NCBI GenBank assembly: GCA_015501605.1
Contig: JADNRZ010000030.1
Span: 62,001-126,000, forward strand
Length of the DNA: 64,000 bases
DNA from: Panaeolus papilionaceus
Lineage: Eukaryota; Basidiomycota; Agaricomycetes; Agaricales
Direction of reading: 5' to 3'
Position numbers and translations under genes: made by a program. Below are positions 1 to 10,800 of this stretch, piece by piece (position 1 is the first letter of the stretch; the number at the start of each line of letters is the position of its first letter). The notes under the pieces are model-generated. The model worked only from the letters and a program-made list of their open reading frames with translations, had not been told where the DNA came from and searched no databases.

Positions 1-678
1 CTCCTCCATGAGGTCACAGCCCCGTCGCAAATTCATAGTATCGTCATCGAACCCTGGAGACGCGGCTGGGCGAAGAACGATCGCCAAGTCTATGCGTTCA
101 AATGCTCGTACTTTGGCATGCCATTCGAGGTGCTAGCGGGACACCTCCTTCGCTTCAAAGTCAGCTACTTCATCGTATCATTCCCAATCTTCCGGACCCT
201 AACTATGGACCATTTGCGCGCGATCGCTAAAGCCTGGCCAGAAGTAACTGCCATGCACCTGCATTGCGCGTCATCCGACACGGTGGGGCCAGAAGCATTG
301 CAGTTCATTGCTGATAAATTCCCGTCCCTTATCAACCTCGCTCTCTCCATCAATGCAGATGCCGACTTTCTTCACATCAACCCTGCTGCAGCCTTTGACC
401 ACACCCTCGAGTTGCTCACCCTGAGATTTGTGACATATCCAGATACACTGTCGGACCTTAGCGATTTCGCATCGCATGTGGACGCCCTATTCCCTCGTGT
501 CAGGATATGCCACGAGATGGACGCCGAATGGCACCTTATGGACACGCATGAGGAGGAGCTGCCAGGGTTTTTGCAGCTTCTGGACGTAATCAAGAATGCA
601 CGTAAGCGGGAGAGGAGACTTCAGGGAGCTCCAGAGGTTCAATGGTTCTTTGGTCAGAAGATCGTACTCCCTATGTAG
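1..678 (+). CDS. F-box-family protein, C-terminal part (5' end outside window)
   Basis: The reading frame is open from the first base of the window and ends with TAG at 676-678, so the visible part is about 225 residues of a longer protein. An internal Met at 118 is not needed as a start because the frame continues upstream. No catalytic motif is visible. The segment has the look of the C-terminal region of agaric F-box proteins: a run of alternating hydrophobic segments, then an Arg/Lys-rich helix (NARKRERRLQG) and a short final strand. The same C-terminal pattern (S-A-R-R-R-x-R followed by a W/I-F-G-x-K ending) recurs in relics at 20790-21025, 23945-24098 and 29600-30386, which supports a gene family. 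The F-box itself would lie outside the window, so substrate-adaptor function is inferred by family only. The frame shows no break. Confidence 0.6.
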   Translation, partial: LLHEVTAPSQIHSIVIEPWRRGWAKNDRQVYAFKCSYFGMPFEVLAGHLLRFKVSYFIVSFPIFRTLTMDHLRAIAKAWPEVTAMHLHCASSDTVGPEALQFIADKFPSLINLALSINADADFLHINPAAAFDHTLELLTLRFVTYPDTLSDLSDFASHVDALFPRVRICHEMDAEWHLMDTHEEELPGFLQLLDVIKNARKRERRLQGAPEVQWFFGQKIVLPM

Positions 679-914
679 ATACGACACGTTAGTCAGAAAT
701 TGTTGGTTTCAGCTTCGATACGTAAGTAATGCATTCGCATTCCCCCAGCCTTAGCAACCGGGGTTTGCTGGGGAAGATGGAATATTTAATACGGAGAACC
801 GGACTTGCCGAACAACCAATCCTTTGACCGAAATATGCCTCAACTCGGCTTGAGCTTGAACTTGAATATCGTCTATCTGAATACTAACCACGTCCCTATC
901 ACGATTCACGATAC

Positions 915-1150
915 ATGGTAGTCTTCAAAATCCAGACATACTAGATGAGATCTTTCATCATCTACGGCTTGATGAGGTCCTCGAATCGTGCGTCAGGTGC
1001 TTTGATCTGTCGTGCTTTCAAGGATCCTGCCTCCAATATTCAAGTTGTTATCGAGCGTGATCTTAGCGCCCTCAAAACTCGAAATCATCTCGGCCGAACC
1101 CTGGAGATATTTGTGGACGAATCAAGAACTGCAGTTCCAAGTGTTCATGT
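915..1150 (+). pseudogene. F-box 5' relic
   Basis: One frame reads N-P-D-I-L-D-E-I-F-H-H-L followed by R-L-D-E-V, the usual beginning of an agaric F-box (I-L-D-E-I-F-x-H-L). The continuation (C-R-A-F-K-D-P-A-S-N-I) is only found in a different frame from about 1008. At least one frameshift therefore separates the two halves of the F-box and the frame does not continue far beyond. It sits 240 nt after the end of the upstream F-box-family gene, so it is probably a second, decayed tandem member. There is no credible intact gene here. Confidence 0.5.
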
Positions 1151-1159
1151 ATGTTGCGT

Positions 1160-1790
1160 TCGAGGACCTAGCACTTGTTTTTTCATCTTCGAGTTGTTGA
1201 TGTTAAAGGTTTCGCGCAAGAGGTCTTTATTTCGAAGGACGACGTGCATGTGGTCTTGAATGTATTTCAAGGATAGAATGTCGTGATCGCAGGATGAAAA
1301 CGGCTTGCGTCGGACAGACGACCCTGGATTTCCAATGGAGCTGTCGATAGGTATCACTTTCGGCATCCACATAAAACTAGCCATGGGATTGAATATTGAA
1401 TATTGACCAATGAAATATCCTGATACTTCTAGATACACTGCGCAACTCACGTATAGTAAATGGCTACTCTATTTGACTTAAATACATGTACCTCCGGTCT
1501 GACAATCTCAGCAGGGTGAGGACAAGACATAAAACAGAACACTGCATTACAGTGGCGTCGGATGAGGGGGATGAGACCTCTGAAGACGAGTCATGGCGAA
1601 GTTGGTGTCATCCGGGGGCCGTTAGTTATTTAGCTGGAATCGTTACAGTGGTGTTTGTTGCGGGCGTAGTGACAGATGTTCATGAATGCCAGGTTACTGT
1701 ATCGACCATGACGGATTCCTTTGGGACACAGGTAAGGTCGAAGTGCAGAAGGCTGGTGAAGTGAGGTTATTGTAATTTCGTTCATTTAAA
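1160..1790. repeat. Duplicated segment R1, copy A (pair of 16110-16430)
   Basis: Two blocks, around 1180-1330 and 1680-1790, match 16120-16300 and 16350-16430 at clearly above chance, for example the stretches around TCGCAAGAGATCTTCATTCTG and GATCGAAGTGCAGAAGG. On the minus strand both copies keep an open frame with a shared pattern S-S-C-x-H-D-I-L, then I-Q-D-H, then V-V-L-x-N-x-D-L-L-R-E. This may be a decayed exon or simple co-duplication. In both places the block lies upstream of a 7-TM gene copy, so it is one end of a segmental duplication. Confidence 0.5.
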
Positions 1791-1848
1791 AAAGTTAAGG
1801 TACGAAATTGTTGACCCATCCTCGACACCCACACATAGTACATACCAC

Positions 1849-2376
1849 TACAGTCGTTTGCATAATTAATTGCCCCATCATTTTTTCGAATCCTATTTGT
1901 TCACGTTTGATATTTCTCCCCACATCAGCGGGCCGGGGGGACCGGCTGTCAAAAATGCAAGAAATTGAGGCCTGTCGCGCTGGTATTACACGCATTGCAC
2001 ACATATTAATGAGTCGTTGCAAGGAATTTGACTATTAAACAACTTGAGACTAGTAATTACTTATAAATCTTTAATAAAATGGTATCCACAAATTTAAAAT
2101 TCAAAATTTAGCATCAAAGAATAGCACTGAGCAAGTTCAGGCTGTTCAGCATACTCTTCTGTGCTTTTTCCATCAATATTTTACCACCTTGCGATGTTTT
2201 TACGCATCTCAATTGTCATATGGTGTCCTTTAGGTGTCATGGGATATAAATGATAGATAGTATTCATACATCATTGTGAGGAACTGAGGGTGGATGGGTC
2301 TTATCGACCCTTTTTCGGCCAAATAAACAAAGATTTCGAAAAAATGATGGGGCAATTAATTATGCAAACGACTGTA
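1849..2376. mobile_element. Tc1/mariner-type MITE with TA target duplication
   Basis: A perfect 43-bp inverted repeat lies at 1848-1890 and 2335-2377. Reading from the TA at 1849-1850, the element starts CAGTCGTTTGCATAATTAAT and ends with the complement before the TA at 2375-2376. A TA duplication with CAGT termini is the hallmark of Tc1/mariner elements. The 524-bp interior has no transposase-like frame, so this is a non-autonomous copy. It is absent from the duplicated segment near 16-18 kb, which places its insertion after that duplication or its loss in the other copy. Confidence 0.85.
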
Positions 2377-2867
2377 GAGCCGTCACACTGACACAGTAGT
2401 GTTTCCAGTAAGAGTCAGTAAGCAAGCGGCCGACCAACCTGTTACTCGCATGTGAGGATATCAACCTCAGACCCGATGAAAAAATGAAATTTCAAGTCTA
2501 GATGTGGGAGAAAAGCGTTTTGACCTCGGTTTGAACGGATCTGATCTGAACTTGTCAGAATTGAGTGGCCTAAGGGGGTGGCACTTCCGGGGCTACCGTT
2601 TCAAATTCATAGCGTTGTTCCAGTTTCCCGGGTGCTGATTTGGGCTACATTCGGACTGGCTGACAACGCTGCGCATTTCAATGTCTTCAATACTTAAATG
2701 CACTAGACACAGTCCCCTGAGATGATATGGACCAGTTCGGTTGTGCGACATTACGTTTAAATTTTGGAAGGCGTTTTGCATCCACCGCCAAATCCTTCTT
2801 GTCTTCTTCTTCCTTCTTTCACTCTGGGGCCCACATATAACACTGGGCCTCATCTAGACAGCGGACA

Positions 2868-4270
2868 ATGGCACTCTCAGAATACACTCTGAGCACCTTT
2901 GACTTTCAGATACGTCATATTCCAGCTCGTACGCTTATTTATTCAATGTCAAGAGGATATGCTCAGAGGTTCTATCTGCAACTAGTGGTCGCGATTTGTG
3001 CGTTGATTTGGAATTATATCTGGACATGTCGTTTTGAATTTACATATATCTGGAAGTAAGCCGGCATTTTGATTTATTAATCCCTATTATTCGCTGATTG
3101 TTAGGCTCTACTCAACAGACGCCCGATTAATACATACAAAATTGCATTCGTAGTATCAAGGTACGTCGAGATCATAGGGAAGATGTGAGTATCTCCAATC
3201 TCCAACCGTCACCCGCACATCTATGACAAACCGCAACAACAGAGCGCATTATTGCTTGATTCATCTGATACTCGGTCGCTCTCGACATGGCATAAATCCT
3301 CACCTATGTGCTATATGGCAAACTTTCCTATACACCCAGTGTGTTGTTATGGTAACAGCATTGGATACCATCCTGGTCTTACGAGGTAGGACAGTCTGGT
3401 TTTGAACGCTTTGTATTCCACGTAAACCTTCAAGGCCCACTAACCATCTGACGGGTTTCATTAAATTTACGCAGCATACGCATTATATCAACAGAAGCCT
3501 ATCACACTCCTCTTGGTGCCTCCTCTAGCGGTTCCCCTTATTCTTGGATTCTACGACATATTATATCAATGGAGGCATCCTGAAAATCTATTCGACCGTG
3601 GCTGTAACGCATACTTTTATGAGAAGCTAAAAATTGATGTAATTATTATAAGGTATTTCTTGTAGTTTCGACTCGTTAATAACTCTGACGCTGTTTGTCC
3701 CGAACTGCTAGCATGTCTTGCATTACTGCACACGGTCTACTCTGGTTCTGTGTGTATAGAAAGAGGAATATTGGACAGGGCCATGTGCCAGTTGTAAGAT
3801 TGGTGGTTAAAGAGAATGCATGGATTTTTGTTATCCTGTTCGGTAGGTAACTATTCTATGCCCTCTTCAAGGTTTAGCTGACTCGGGAGGATGTTATGTG
3901 ATGCGATTAGGAATCATTACGGCTTGCGTGCCTATGGAAATTGCCTTTGACATGATAAACCCCTTCATCGCTTTTGTGTGAGTACCTTAATCTTCTTCTC
4001 ACCTTATGTCGCGCCTTACATTTCTTGTGTCTAGCGTTCCTTCAACCCTTTTCTCAATTCTGGTATGTAGCATCCTCGTCTCCCCGTTGGACCGTTAATC
4101 ATCGTGAATTACATGTTTAGACCTGTCACATCATCCGAAGCATGCATAGTCTAGCGATCGACGCAGCGTCAAACGTCCGAGCGAGTTCCTTGTGCGATGA
4201 CGATGCTTTTCGATTGACAACCATTATTTCGAGTGACATTGGCACGGACACGGACAATTGTGCTGCTTGA
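2868..4270 (+). CDS. Fungal 7-TM protein, DUF6533-like, intact copy
   Basis: Eight exons give a continuous 316-residue frame: 2868-3055, 3119-3184, 3243-3385, 3475-3652, 3712-3842, 3911-3977, 4035-4062 and 4121-4270. Exon 1 ends in Y-I-W-K and exon 2 begins R-P-I-N-T-Y, which together give the hydrophobic D/N-Y-x-x-T-x-x-x-E-x-x-Y-I-W-K signature typical of the DUF6533 domain at the N-terminus of fungal seven-helix proteins. Further hydrophobic helices follow (Q-C-V-V-M-V-T-A-L-D-T-I-L-V-L-R; I-T-L-L-L-V-P-P-L-A-V-P-L-I-L-G-F). The last exon is a hydrophilic tail with C-H-I-I-R-S-M-H, a common C-terminal pattern of this family. Function of the family is unknown. Exon 1 may start at the later Met at 2946. 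A second copy at 18241-19616 carries a frameshift. Confidence 0.75.
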
Positions 4271-5264
4271 GTACTGTAGCCTACTGATGTATAGCAAATT
4301 TACTTGGCTTTCAAGTTGGCGCTCGCGTCAAACCACCTCAAGGACGGCTGCGACAGCTTCGGGTTCAGGTTCAATAGTTTCTTTCCGCGCACTCAGGGAG
4401 GATAAATGTACCCCTGTGCGTCCGTATTAGCTGGACTCTCTCTTCCGTTCAGTCTTCACACTGCTTCCACAGAACCCCCTCAGTTTGTATCATCAATTTG
4501 GGATCCGGACTCATATATAATTAATACATTGTTAATATCAAGACCTCCCCCTTTTCGAGTCGTTCTTCAAACAAAATAGCATTATCCGTTGCTCCGAACC
4601 CACATCCCTCCGAATTTCGCATTTTCGGTAGTTTTTCGACGCACCCTTTCTCCTTCATTCCCCGACACACTCACCCTTCCGTTTACGACCACCTTTAGTG
4701 CCGTCCACGTTGGCCGCAGGGTACCTTCCTCTTTCAGTTTATTTTGTGATTTTTTGTTCTATTTTCGACTCCTTGAAATAACACGTCGGCGCAAATTTTT
4801 TCAAGTCCTGTCAATTTTTTATCCTTTTTGTTTTGTTTCCTATTTAGTTTACCTTCGTAGCATTACTCCAACTCATATATTTTAGTTACTGCACCAATTT
4901 TCAACACAGAATAGTTTAGTTTTCGCCCCAGTGCGTCGCCAGCGTCTCAGTTTCGTTCCCGTCGTCTTCGTCTTCATATTTCGTCTCGTTTCGTCGTTTA
5001 ACGTGCAATCGGCACACCCTTCCTATCATTTTCCCGCATGTACCTTGGCACTCGGAGACCCCACGACCTTGCAACATCGCGCTTACTCACCTTTGTCACA
5101 GCACATATTGTATATATATATTTTATTTTAACTCATTTTCATATCTAGACTTACCGTAACGCGCACCTCACTATGACTTTCCTACTACCCAGTGATGTGT
5201 TTTCAAGACTGATGCCTACATTAGGTTATTCTAAGCTACAAGTGAGTATAGGCCTGGTTCAGTT
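4271..5264. other. Intergenic region without a gene
   Basis: Only short, pyrimidine-rich frames are present on the plus strand. They have low-complexity Ser/Phe/Pro composition, no homology among themselves and no domain signal. The first 150 bases match 19640-19740, the 3' flank of the duplicated 7-TM copy. Confidence 0.5.
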
Positions 5265-6472
5265 CGGTCCGAGTTGTTGTGTACGTGCTCAGAAGTCGCA
5301 GGTGGCCGTTCAACCAAGTTAACAGCGTATTCTGCTGCCCTGCATCACATCCGGCGGTGGATGAATATAGACTTCTGGGACAGACGGGAACGGGAGGAGC
5401 AGCGTACGTAGATCATATTATCTCTCCAATGATCGTTTTTGTATGCCACTCGTACATCGAATCCTTGTAGTTTATCGAGGCACTTGGTGGAGGACATGAA
5501 CTTGGAATATCTGGAGATTCTCTCGAGGCCGTAACGCAGGAAATTACACGTTATGAGGCCGTGAACGTGGAGAAAGCCTACAGAAGACCGCTCAGTCCTG
5601 ATCCAATTCTACATCATCGATTGCCCTGGTTTCGGAGACGACACCTTGTCGGTGTACAGGGTGATCTGTCTCTGAATTTATTGTGCTTTGCGATGACTAC
5701 TCACAGAACTTGATATCCCTGGCTAGGTTGCACACACTAGCTACACAGTCTGCCACCAGCAACAAGCTCTACTTCCACCGCATTAGCTATAAACGCGCGT
5801 CTGGCAGTCAAAAGAAGACGCTTGGACTTGTTAAATCACTCGTGGGGAGATATGGTGGGGGGAGGTGGACAGGTGTAGTAACGACGATGTGGGATACTCT
5901 GTGGCGGCCTGAGCAGCTGTACGATGCAGAGAACAAGTTTCATTAGCCGAAAGCGAGCACTTGAAGGTGCTGTATGCTTCGGACATGTTAGCGCTGGTTT
6001 AAATGCTTATGAGTCAGAGAAGGACTCCTTTGGGCCCCCGCCGGATATGACATTCCGATTTGACAACACCCAGGAATCTGCGTTGCGGATTTTGGACGAC
6101 ACGCCGACTGCGGCTTTTCTGTCCTTGCGTGACCCTCCTCTGTTAGTCTACAGAGCGAAGAGCATCAGAACCGGCCCATTCGCGATACCTGTGTATCAAG
6201 ACCCAATGGATCGTATGTCGGCACCTCAGCAGCGAATACGGGCCCTGGAAAGCGACATCGAGGAACAAGAACAAGGAGGCGACGCAGAATTGTTGTCGAG
6301 ACTGTTTCAGGATAGGGTTGAAGCAGAAAGCCTGCTCGGGAGCTTAGAGAAAGATCAGAGGGATTTTGGGTCGCCACCAGATCTGCTTGTTGAAAACCCG
6401 TCCCTTTCTATCGAGAGCACTCCTGGAGCTAATGAAGATTCCGCTAATAACAGCGCAATTTTTAGCATCTGA
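5265..6472 (+). pseudogene. AIG1-like P-loop GTPase, broken copy
   Basis: Aligned by eye with the intact gene at 30518-31798, nearly every exon is recognisable but damaged. The N-terminal exon is missing. The P-loop reads G-Q-T-G-T-G-G-A-A where the intact copies have G-K-S, so the nucleotide-binding Lys is lost. The G3 motif D-C-P-G-F-G-D (about 5620-5640) lies one frame off from the preceding exon. The stretch after it is deleted, and a CAG codon has become TAG at about 5944. The last 130 residues (R-A-K-S-I-R-T-G-P-F-A-I-P-V-Y-Q-D, then a Glu-rich coiled-coil helix) are still open to the TGA at 6470-6472. With this many lesions it cannot make a working GTPase. Confidence 0.75.
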
Positions 6473-6839
6473 CTTTTTAGCATGATTTGGGAGTTGGGGA
6501 GTATGATGAAGGTAATATTAAGGATTTCGGTGCGATAGGGGTTGAGAACCACTGGGGGCGTAATGTGGTGATCCCGACACCATATTAATAGCTCATAAGC
6601 GGGACTGAGCCACAGCTGTGATTTTATTTTTTTTGAAGGCTGCACTTCCTCCAACGGCAATCACCGCAGCGCTGTGGCAGATATTCGGGAGGACTTTCAA
6701 CGGCGCTGCTTCTGACAAGAATCGAGTTGAAGCTTGATGCACTGCTATTATAAAGAATGTCATGGATGCTACTCAAAATCTACTCTATTATGACTATCGC
6801 TGAAAACTAGAAAGCTCGTCACTCTCATTTATGTGTTCT

Positions 6840-7060
6840 TGTTGATCTTTTGCTGTGAATTTCCTATGTCATGGTGGATGTTGATAAACAGGCGCCTTCG
6901 AACTGTAAGCGCCTGATCCCGGCGGTATACAACACTCTACATACGTTGAACGCCTTGCTGTCGATCTTCAACGGTCACGACTCCAATGATAGCGTCCGTC
7001 TTTCCACCAATGCGGTCAACGGTACCTTTGGCGCGAGAAGGACCACCTTCTTTCTTGACG
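6840..7060 (+). repeat. Relic of unknown gene, copy 1 (pair of 24380-24575, inverted)
   Basis: The block from 6840 (TTCTTGTTGATCTTTTGCTG onward) matches the reverse complement of 24380-24575. Both translate to a shared pattern K-R-L-I-x-x-V, then T-L-H-x-L, then G-x-x-S-N-D, then L-S-T-N. I do not recognise the family. Both copies stay open only for about 100 residues, so these are probably fragments of one decayed gene. Confidence 0.4.
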
Positions 7061-7499
7061 AGCCTATTCTTCGTACCACATTCACCAATCTCATCAGGCC
7101 CTTTATGTTTGATTTCTCGTTAAACGCGCCTCTTCACAGGGGGTGCATGTATGTACTTGGTACTTACTTATAAGGATCAGGAGCTGCGAATGCGTCGGGA
7201 GCGACGCGCGTTCGCGATACGTTGACATGTGATTTCGCTGGGCGCGTCGCTATCGGTGAGGCTGATGGTTATGAGAGTTGAATTGTGCTATTTTATTTAT
7301 TTGAGCGTGGGAGTGAACGTGGTCTCTCTTTGACTCCTTTGACTCTCGTTCATCCAATGTTCTCCCCTTGACCTTGTATCGAGCCAAAGACTGACTGATT
7401 GAAAGAAGGACCAGCGGGACAAAGAGTACAAAGAAGGAAATAACGCGAAAGCGTTTAGAGTAAGGCGAGAATGAAAGAAAGCCGATCACTGGATCACGC

Positions 7500-7890
7500 A
7501 GGGACCCGATCAAGTAAGTAAATTAAAATTAAAAATAGGGCACAGCCGGGCCATTCGCCGACGTCTTGCCCTTTTTCTTTTTCTTTCTCTTTCTCTCACT
7601 CACTGCAGTGTTCAGCGTTGCGTTGCTTTGCTTAACGTGCCACTCTCTCCTTCGTTCTCTCTCTCTCTCGCTCTCGTGCATTAAAGACATAAATTCACGT
7701 TTTACCATCATCTATCATCTACATATCATCATTGCATTCCACGTCGCATCGCCATCACCACCAACAGCATCAACCACAATTGCAACGCCAAAATTAAACT
7801 AACTGCACACGTCTCTATCTATCACTATCACTATCACTATCTATCTATCCATAATCCAACCAACACACCCTTCTAACTAGTCAACCAACC
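7500..7890 (+). promoter_or_regulatory. Pyrimidine-rich upstream region of the 7891 gene
   Basis: The 300 bases before the start are strongly C/T-rich on the coding strand: TTTCTT runs at 7570-7600, CTCTCTCT at 7655-7675 and CTATCACTAT repeats at 7815-7850. Such tracts are common in front of strongly expressed fungal genes and usually sit around the transcription start. No TATA box is clear. The ATG at 7891 is preceded by CCAACC, an acceptable fungal start context. Confidence 0.4.
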
Positions 7891-10800
7891 ATGTCCTCCC
7901 CACCCACCCCCGACGCCTCACCCACCCAGCCCAAACAAAAATGGACAAAACGCGTCTCGTCACTCGTGCGCCGCACATCCTCGTCCTCCCTCTCCTCGTC
8001 CCCCTCCCGCTCATTCTCAGCTCACTCGAGGGGGCAGTCCGGGTCCTCAGTGTTCAGCATGACCAGCGGCACCTCCGATGCAGATGGCGAGTTCGGGCCC
8101 CACCATCACAATGGCGAAAGGGAAAGGGAACGGGACGCATCCGACAACGTCTCTCTGAAGAGCACCAAAAGCACCGAAAGCAAGGGGTCGAAATTCGTAG
8201 ACAAGTTACTGAGAAGACGCTCGAGAAAATTCTCGACGGAGGGCAAGGGGATTGCGCAGGGGATTGCGGCGGCGAGTTCGGGGGTGGTGGGATTGGGGGG
8301 CCTGATGAAGAGGAAGAGTGGGCTGTTTGAGAAGGGGGTGCCGCTGGGTGTGGAGGGAGAGCAGCACCAGCACCAGCACCAGCACCAGCAGCAGCAGCAG
8401 CAGCAGCAGTTGGCTGTGAATCCGCCCTCGAGTGCTATGCAGCTGGGTGTGGGCGCCCCAAGTCCAATTGCAGAGAGCCCCATGCGAGAAGCGCACGAGA
8501 CGTCGTTGGATCAGGTCATTTCGCCACTGGTTCAGTCGTCGCATGTGCCGAGTGCCGCGGAGGAGGCCCAAGAATTCCTCGTCGCTGAGAACGGCTCAGA
8601 CGACGTCGTTGATGAGAATGGGTCCGACGAGATTGTGGATGCGGTTGTTTTGGAAGTCCCAGATGAGGAGGAGGGAGGGGGGTTGGAAATTGTTAGGGAG
8701 GAGACGACGCCTGCGATTTCTGAGGTGACGACGCCTGTGGAACAGGAGGCAGTTTCTGTCGCGACAATGGAGACGACGCCAGAGGTGGAGGTTGGTGAAG
8801 TGGTTGCCACTGCTGTCGTCGATGACGTGCTTTCGTCCCCACCTCCATCTCAAGAGGTCGTTGAGGAGGTTGCTTCTGAGAAGAAGGTTGATGGGGCTGA
8901 GGTTGTTGCGTCGTCATCGGAAGAGGAGGTTGTCGGTGTGCCTGTGGTTGATGAAGTCCATTCAGCTCCAGAGCCTGCCCCCGTCGAGGAGGTTGTTCCA
9001 ACTCCCGCAACTGAAGAGGTCGTCTCTAACCCTGTGGTTGAAGAGGCCACTCCAGAGCCTGCTGTCGTCGAGGAAGTCGTTTCAGCTCCCGTTGTGGAGG
9101 AAGCTGTTGATGAAGAACCCGCTGCCCCTGTTGCTGTGGCTGAGGAACCCACTCCCGCTCCCGCTCCTGCCGTCGAAGAAGTCATTCCTGTCGCTGCTGA
9201 AGAACACGCCACCGTCGTCGAAGACGCTACTCCCGTCGCTATTGACGAACCTACTCCCGCCCCTGTTACTGTTGACGAAACCTCTCCTCCCACCTCTGCT
9301 GAGGATTCCACCCCTGCTGCCACCGTCGTCGAGGAGGAGACCATCCCTCCCACCGCTGACGAGCAATCAACCCCTGCCATTGAGGAAGCCACTCCTGCTG
9401 CGGTTGAGATGGTAGAAGAATCCACTCCTGCTCCTGCCCCTGTTGCCGAGGAATCCTCCACTCCTACATCAGCGGTTGAAGGAATCCCCGCTGCAGCTCC
9501 CGCCACTGATGAGTCCCCTGCAGTTCCTGCTCCCGTTGAGGAAGTCACGCCAGCGCCTGTGGTCGAGGAAGCTTCCCCAGCTCCTGTCATCGAGGAAACC
9601 ACCACCACCACAGCCGTCGTTGTAGATGAGGAACCTGCCCCTGTGGTTGAGGAATCCACAGTCCCTGCTGCTGCTGTCGAGGAGCCCACTGCCGCCGCTA
9701 TCGTTGAAGAACCAACCCCAGCTTCTGTCGATCAAACCCCTACTCCCGTCGTCGAGGATTCCTCTCCAGTCCCTGGGGCTGATGAATCACCCGGCCCCGT
9801 TGCCGCTGACGAACCCACTTTCTCTGTGGTCGAGGAGGAAATTGCTCCTGCTGCTGTGGAGGAGCCCACAGCCGCTCCTGTTTCTGCTGGCGCAGAGACA
9901 CCCGTCTCGGCTCCTGTTGTTGTAGCTGCTGCTGAGGTCAAGGAAGCGCCAGCTCCAGCACCTGTTCAAGGTGTTGCTGTGGAGGATGCGACTCCTGCTC
10001 TTGTCGCGGTGAAAGCGCAACCGCAATGCGGGTGCTGCATCTACCCCTTGGCTCAGGAAGAGTTCAAGGGTGTTCCTGTGGTTGTGGACATTGCGAAGGT
10101 GGGAGGGGGTGAGAAAGGGTGCGTGTGTTGTGCGCCTGATGTTAAGGTGGAATTAGGTGAGTATCTCGCGTTTGTATCCGGATTTTTAATTCTGACGCGT
10201 ATTTTTTGTGTAGCTGAGGCTGTTGTGGTTGAGGAGGTGAAGGAGGTTGCTCCAGAGGTTTACGCTGAGGAGAAGGAGGACACGAAAGAAGTATTTTCAG
10301 GTAAGCCCGCCTCTTGTTTTCTGTAAAAAAACATATCTAATTTTGATTTAATTTACTCGTTCTTGCTGCAGAACCCTCTCCTGTTGTTGCTGGACCTACC
10401 ACAATCAACGAAGACGCGAAAGAAGTCATCACCTCCACAGGTCAGCTTATTTACGCATCTCTAGGTATTTTTCTTTTTTTTAACGCGACTTTCCTTCAGA
10501 ACCTGCTCCCGTCTCTGCCCCCACCCCCGCATGCGAATGCTGCACCGTCTCCATCCCATCTGCTACCTCAGGCGCGGTTGTGAGAGCGACTGGAGAGGAG
10601 AAGGAGGTTGAGGGATGTGTGTGTTGTGGACCTGAGCCCGTCAAGGTTGAGGCAGTGGGAGGTTAGTCTTGAGTTTTTTTTGTCGTTTGTGGGGTGGTGC
10701 TGATCATATTTTTTTGTTGGTAGAAGTTGCATCTGCAGTTAAGGCTGAAATTGTCCCTCCACTCCAAGAAGAGGTCGCTCCAGCTGTTGTGGAAGTCACC

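Noticed and set aside
4589..5131. Plus-strand frames of 98 and 66 codons
   Set aside because: Pyrimidine-rich low-complexity sequence, no motif, not alignable to any other frame here.
8850..9689. 279-codon open frame on the minus strand, Ser/Thr/Gly-rich
   Set aside because: Exact shadow of the GAG/GTT/CCT-type repeats of the large plus-strand gene; no start context, splice sites or family signal.
9000..9960. Regularly spaced repeats that could suggest a CRISPR-like array
   Set aside because: They are coding repeats (V-E-E-x-T-P-A-P type) in frame with the gene, of varying length and sequence; the organism is a eukaryote.
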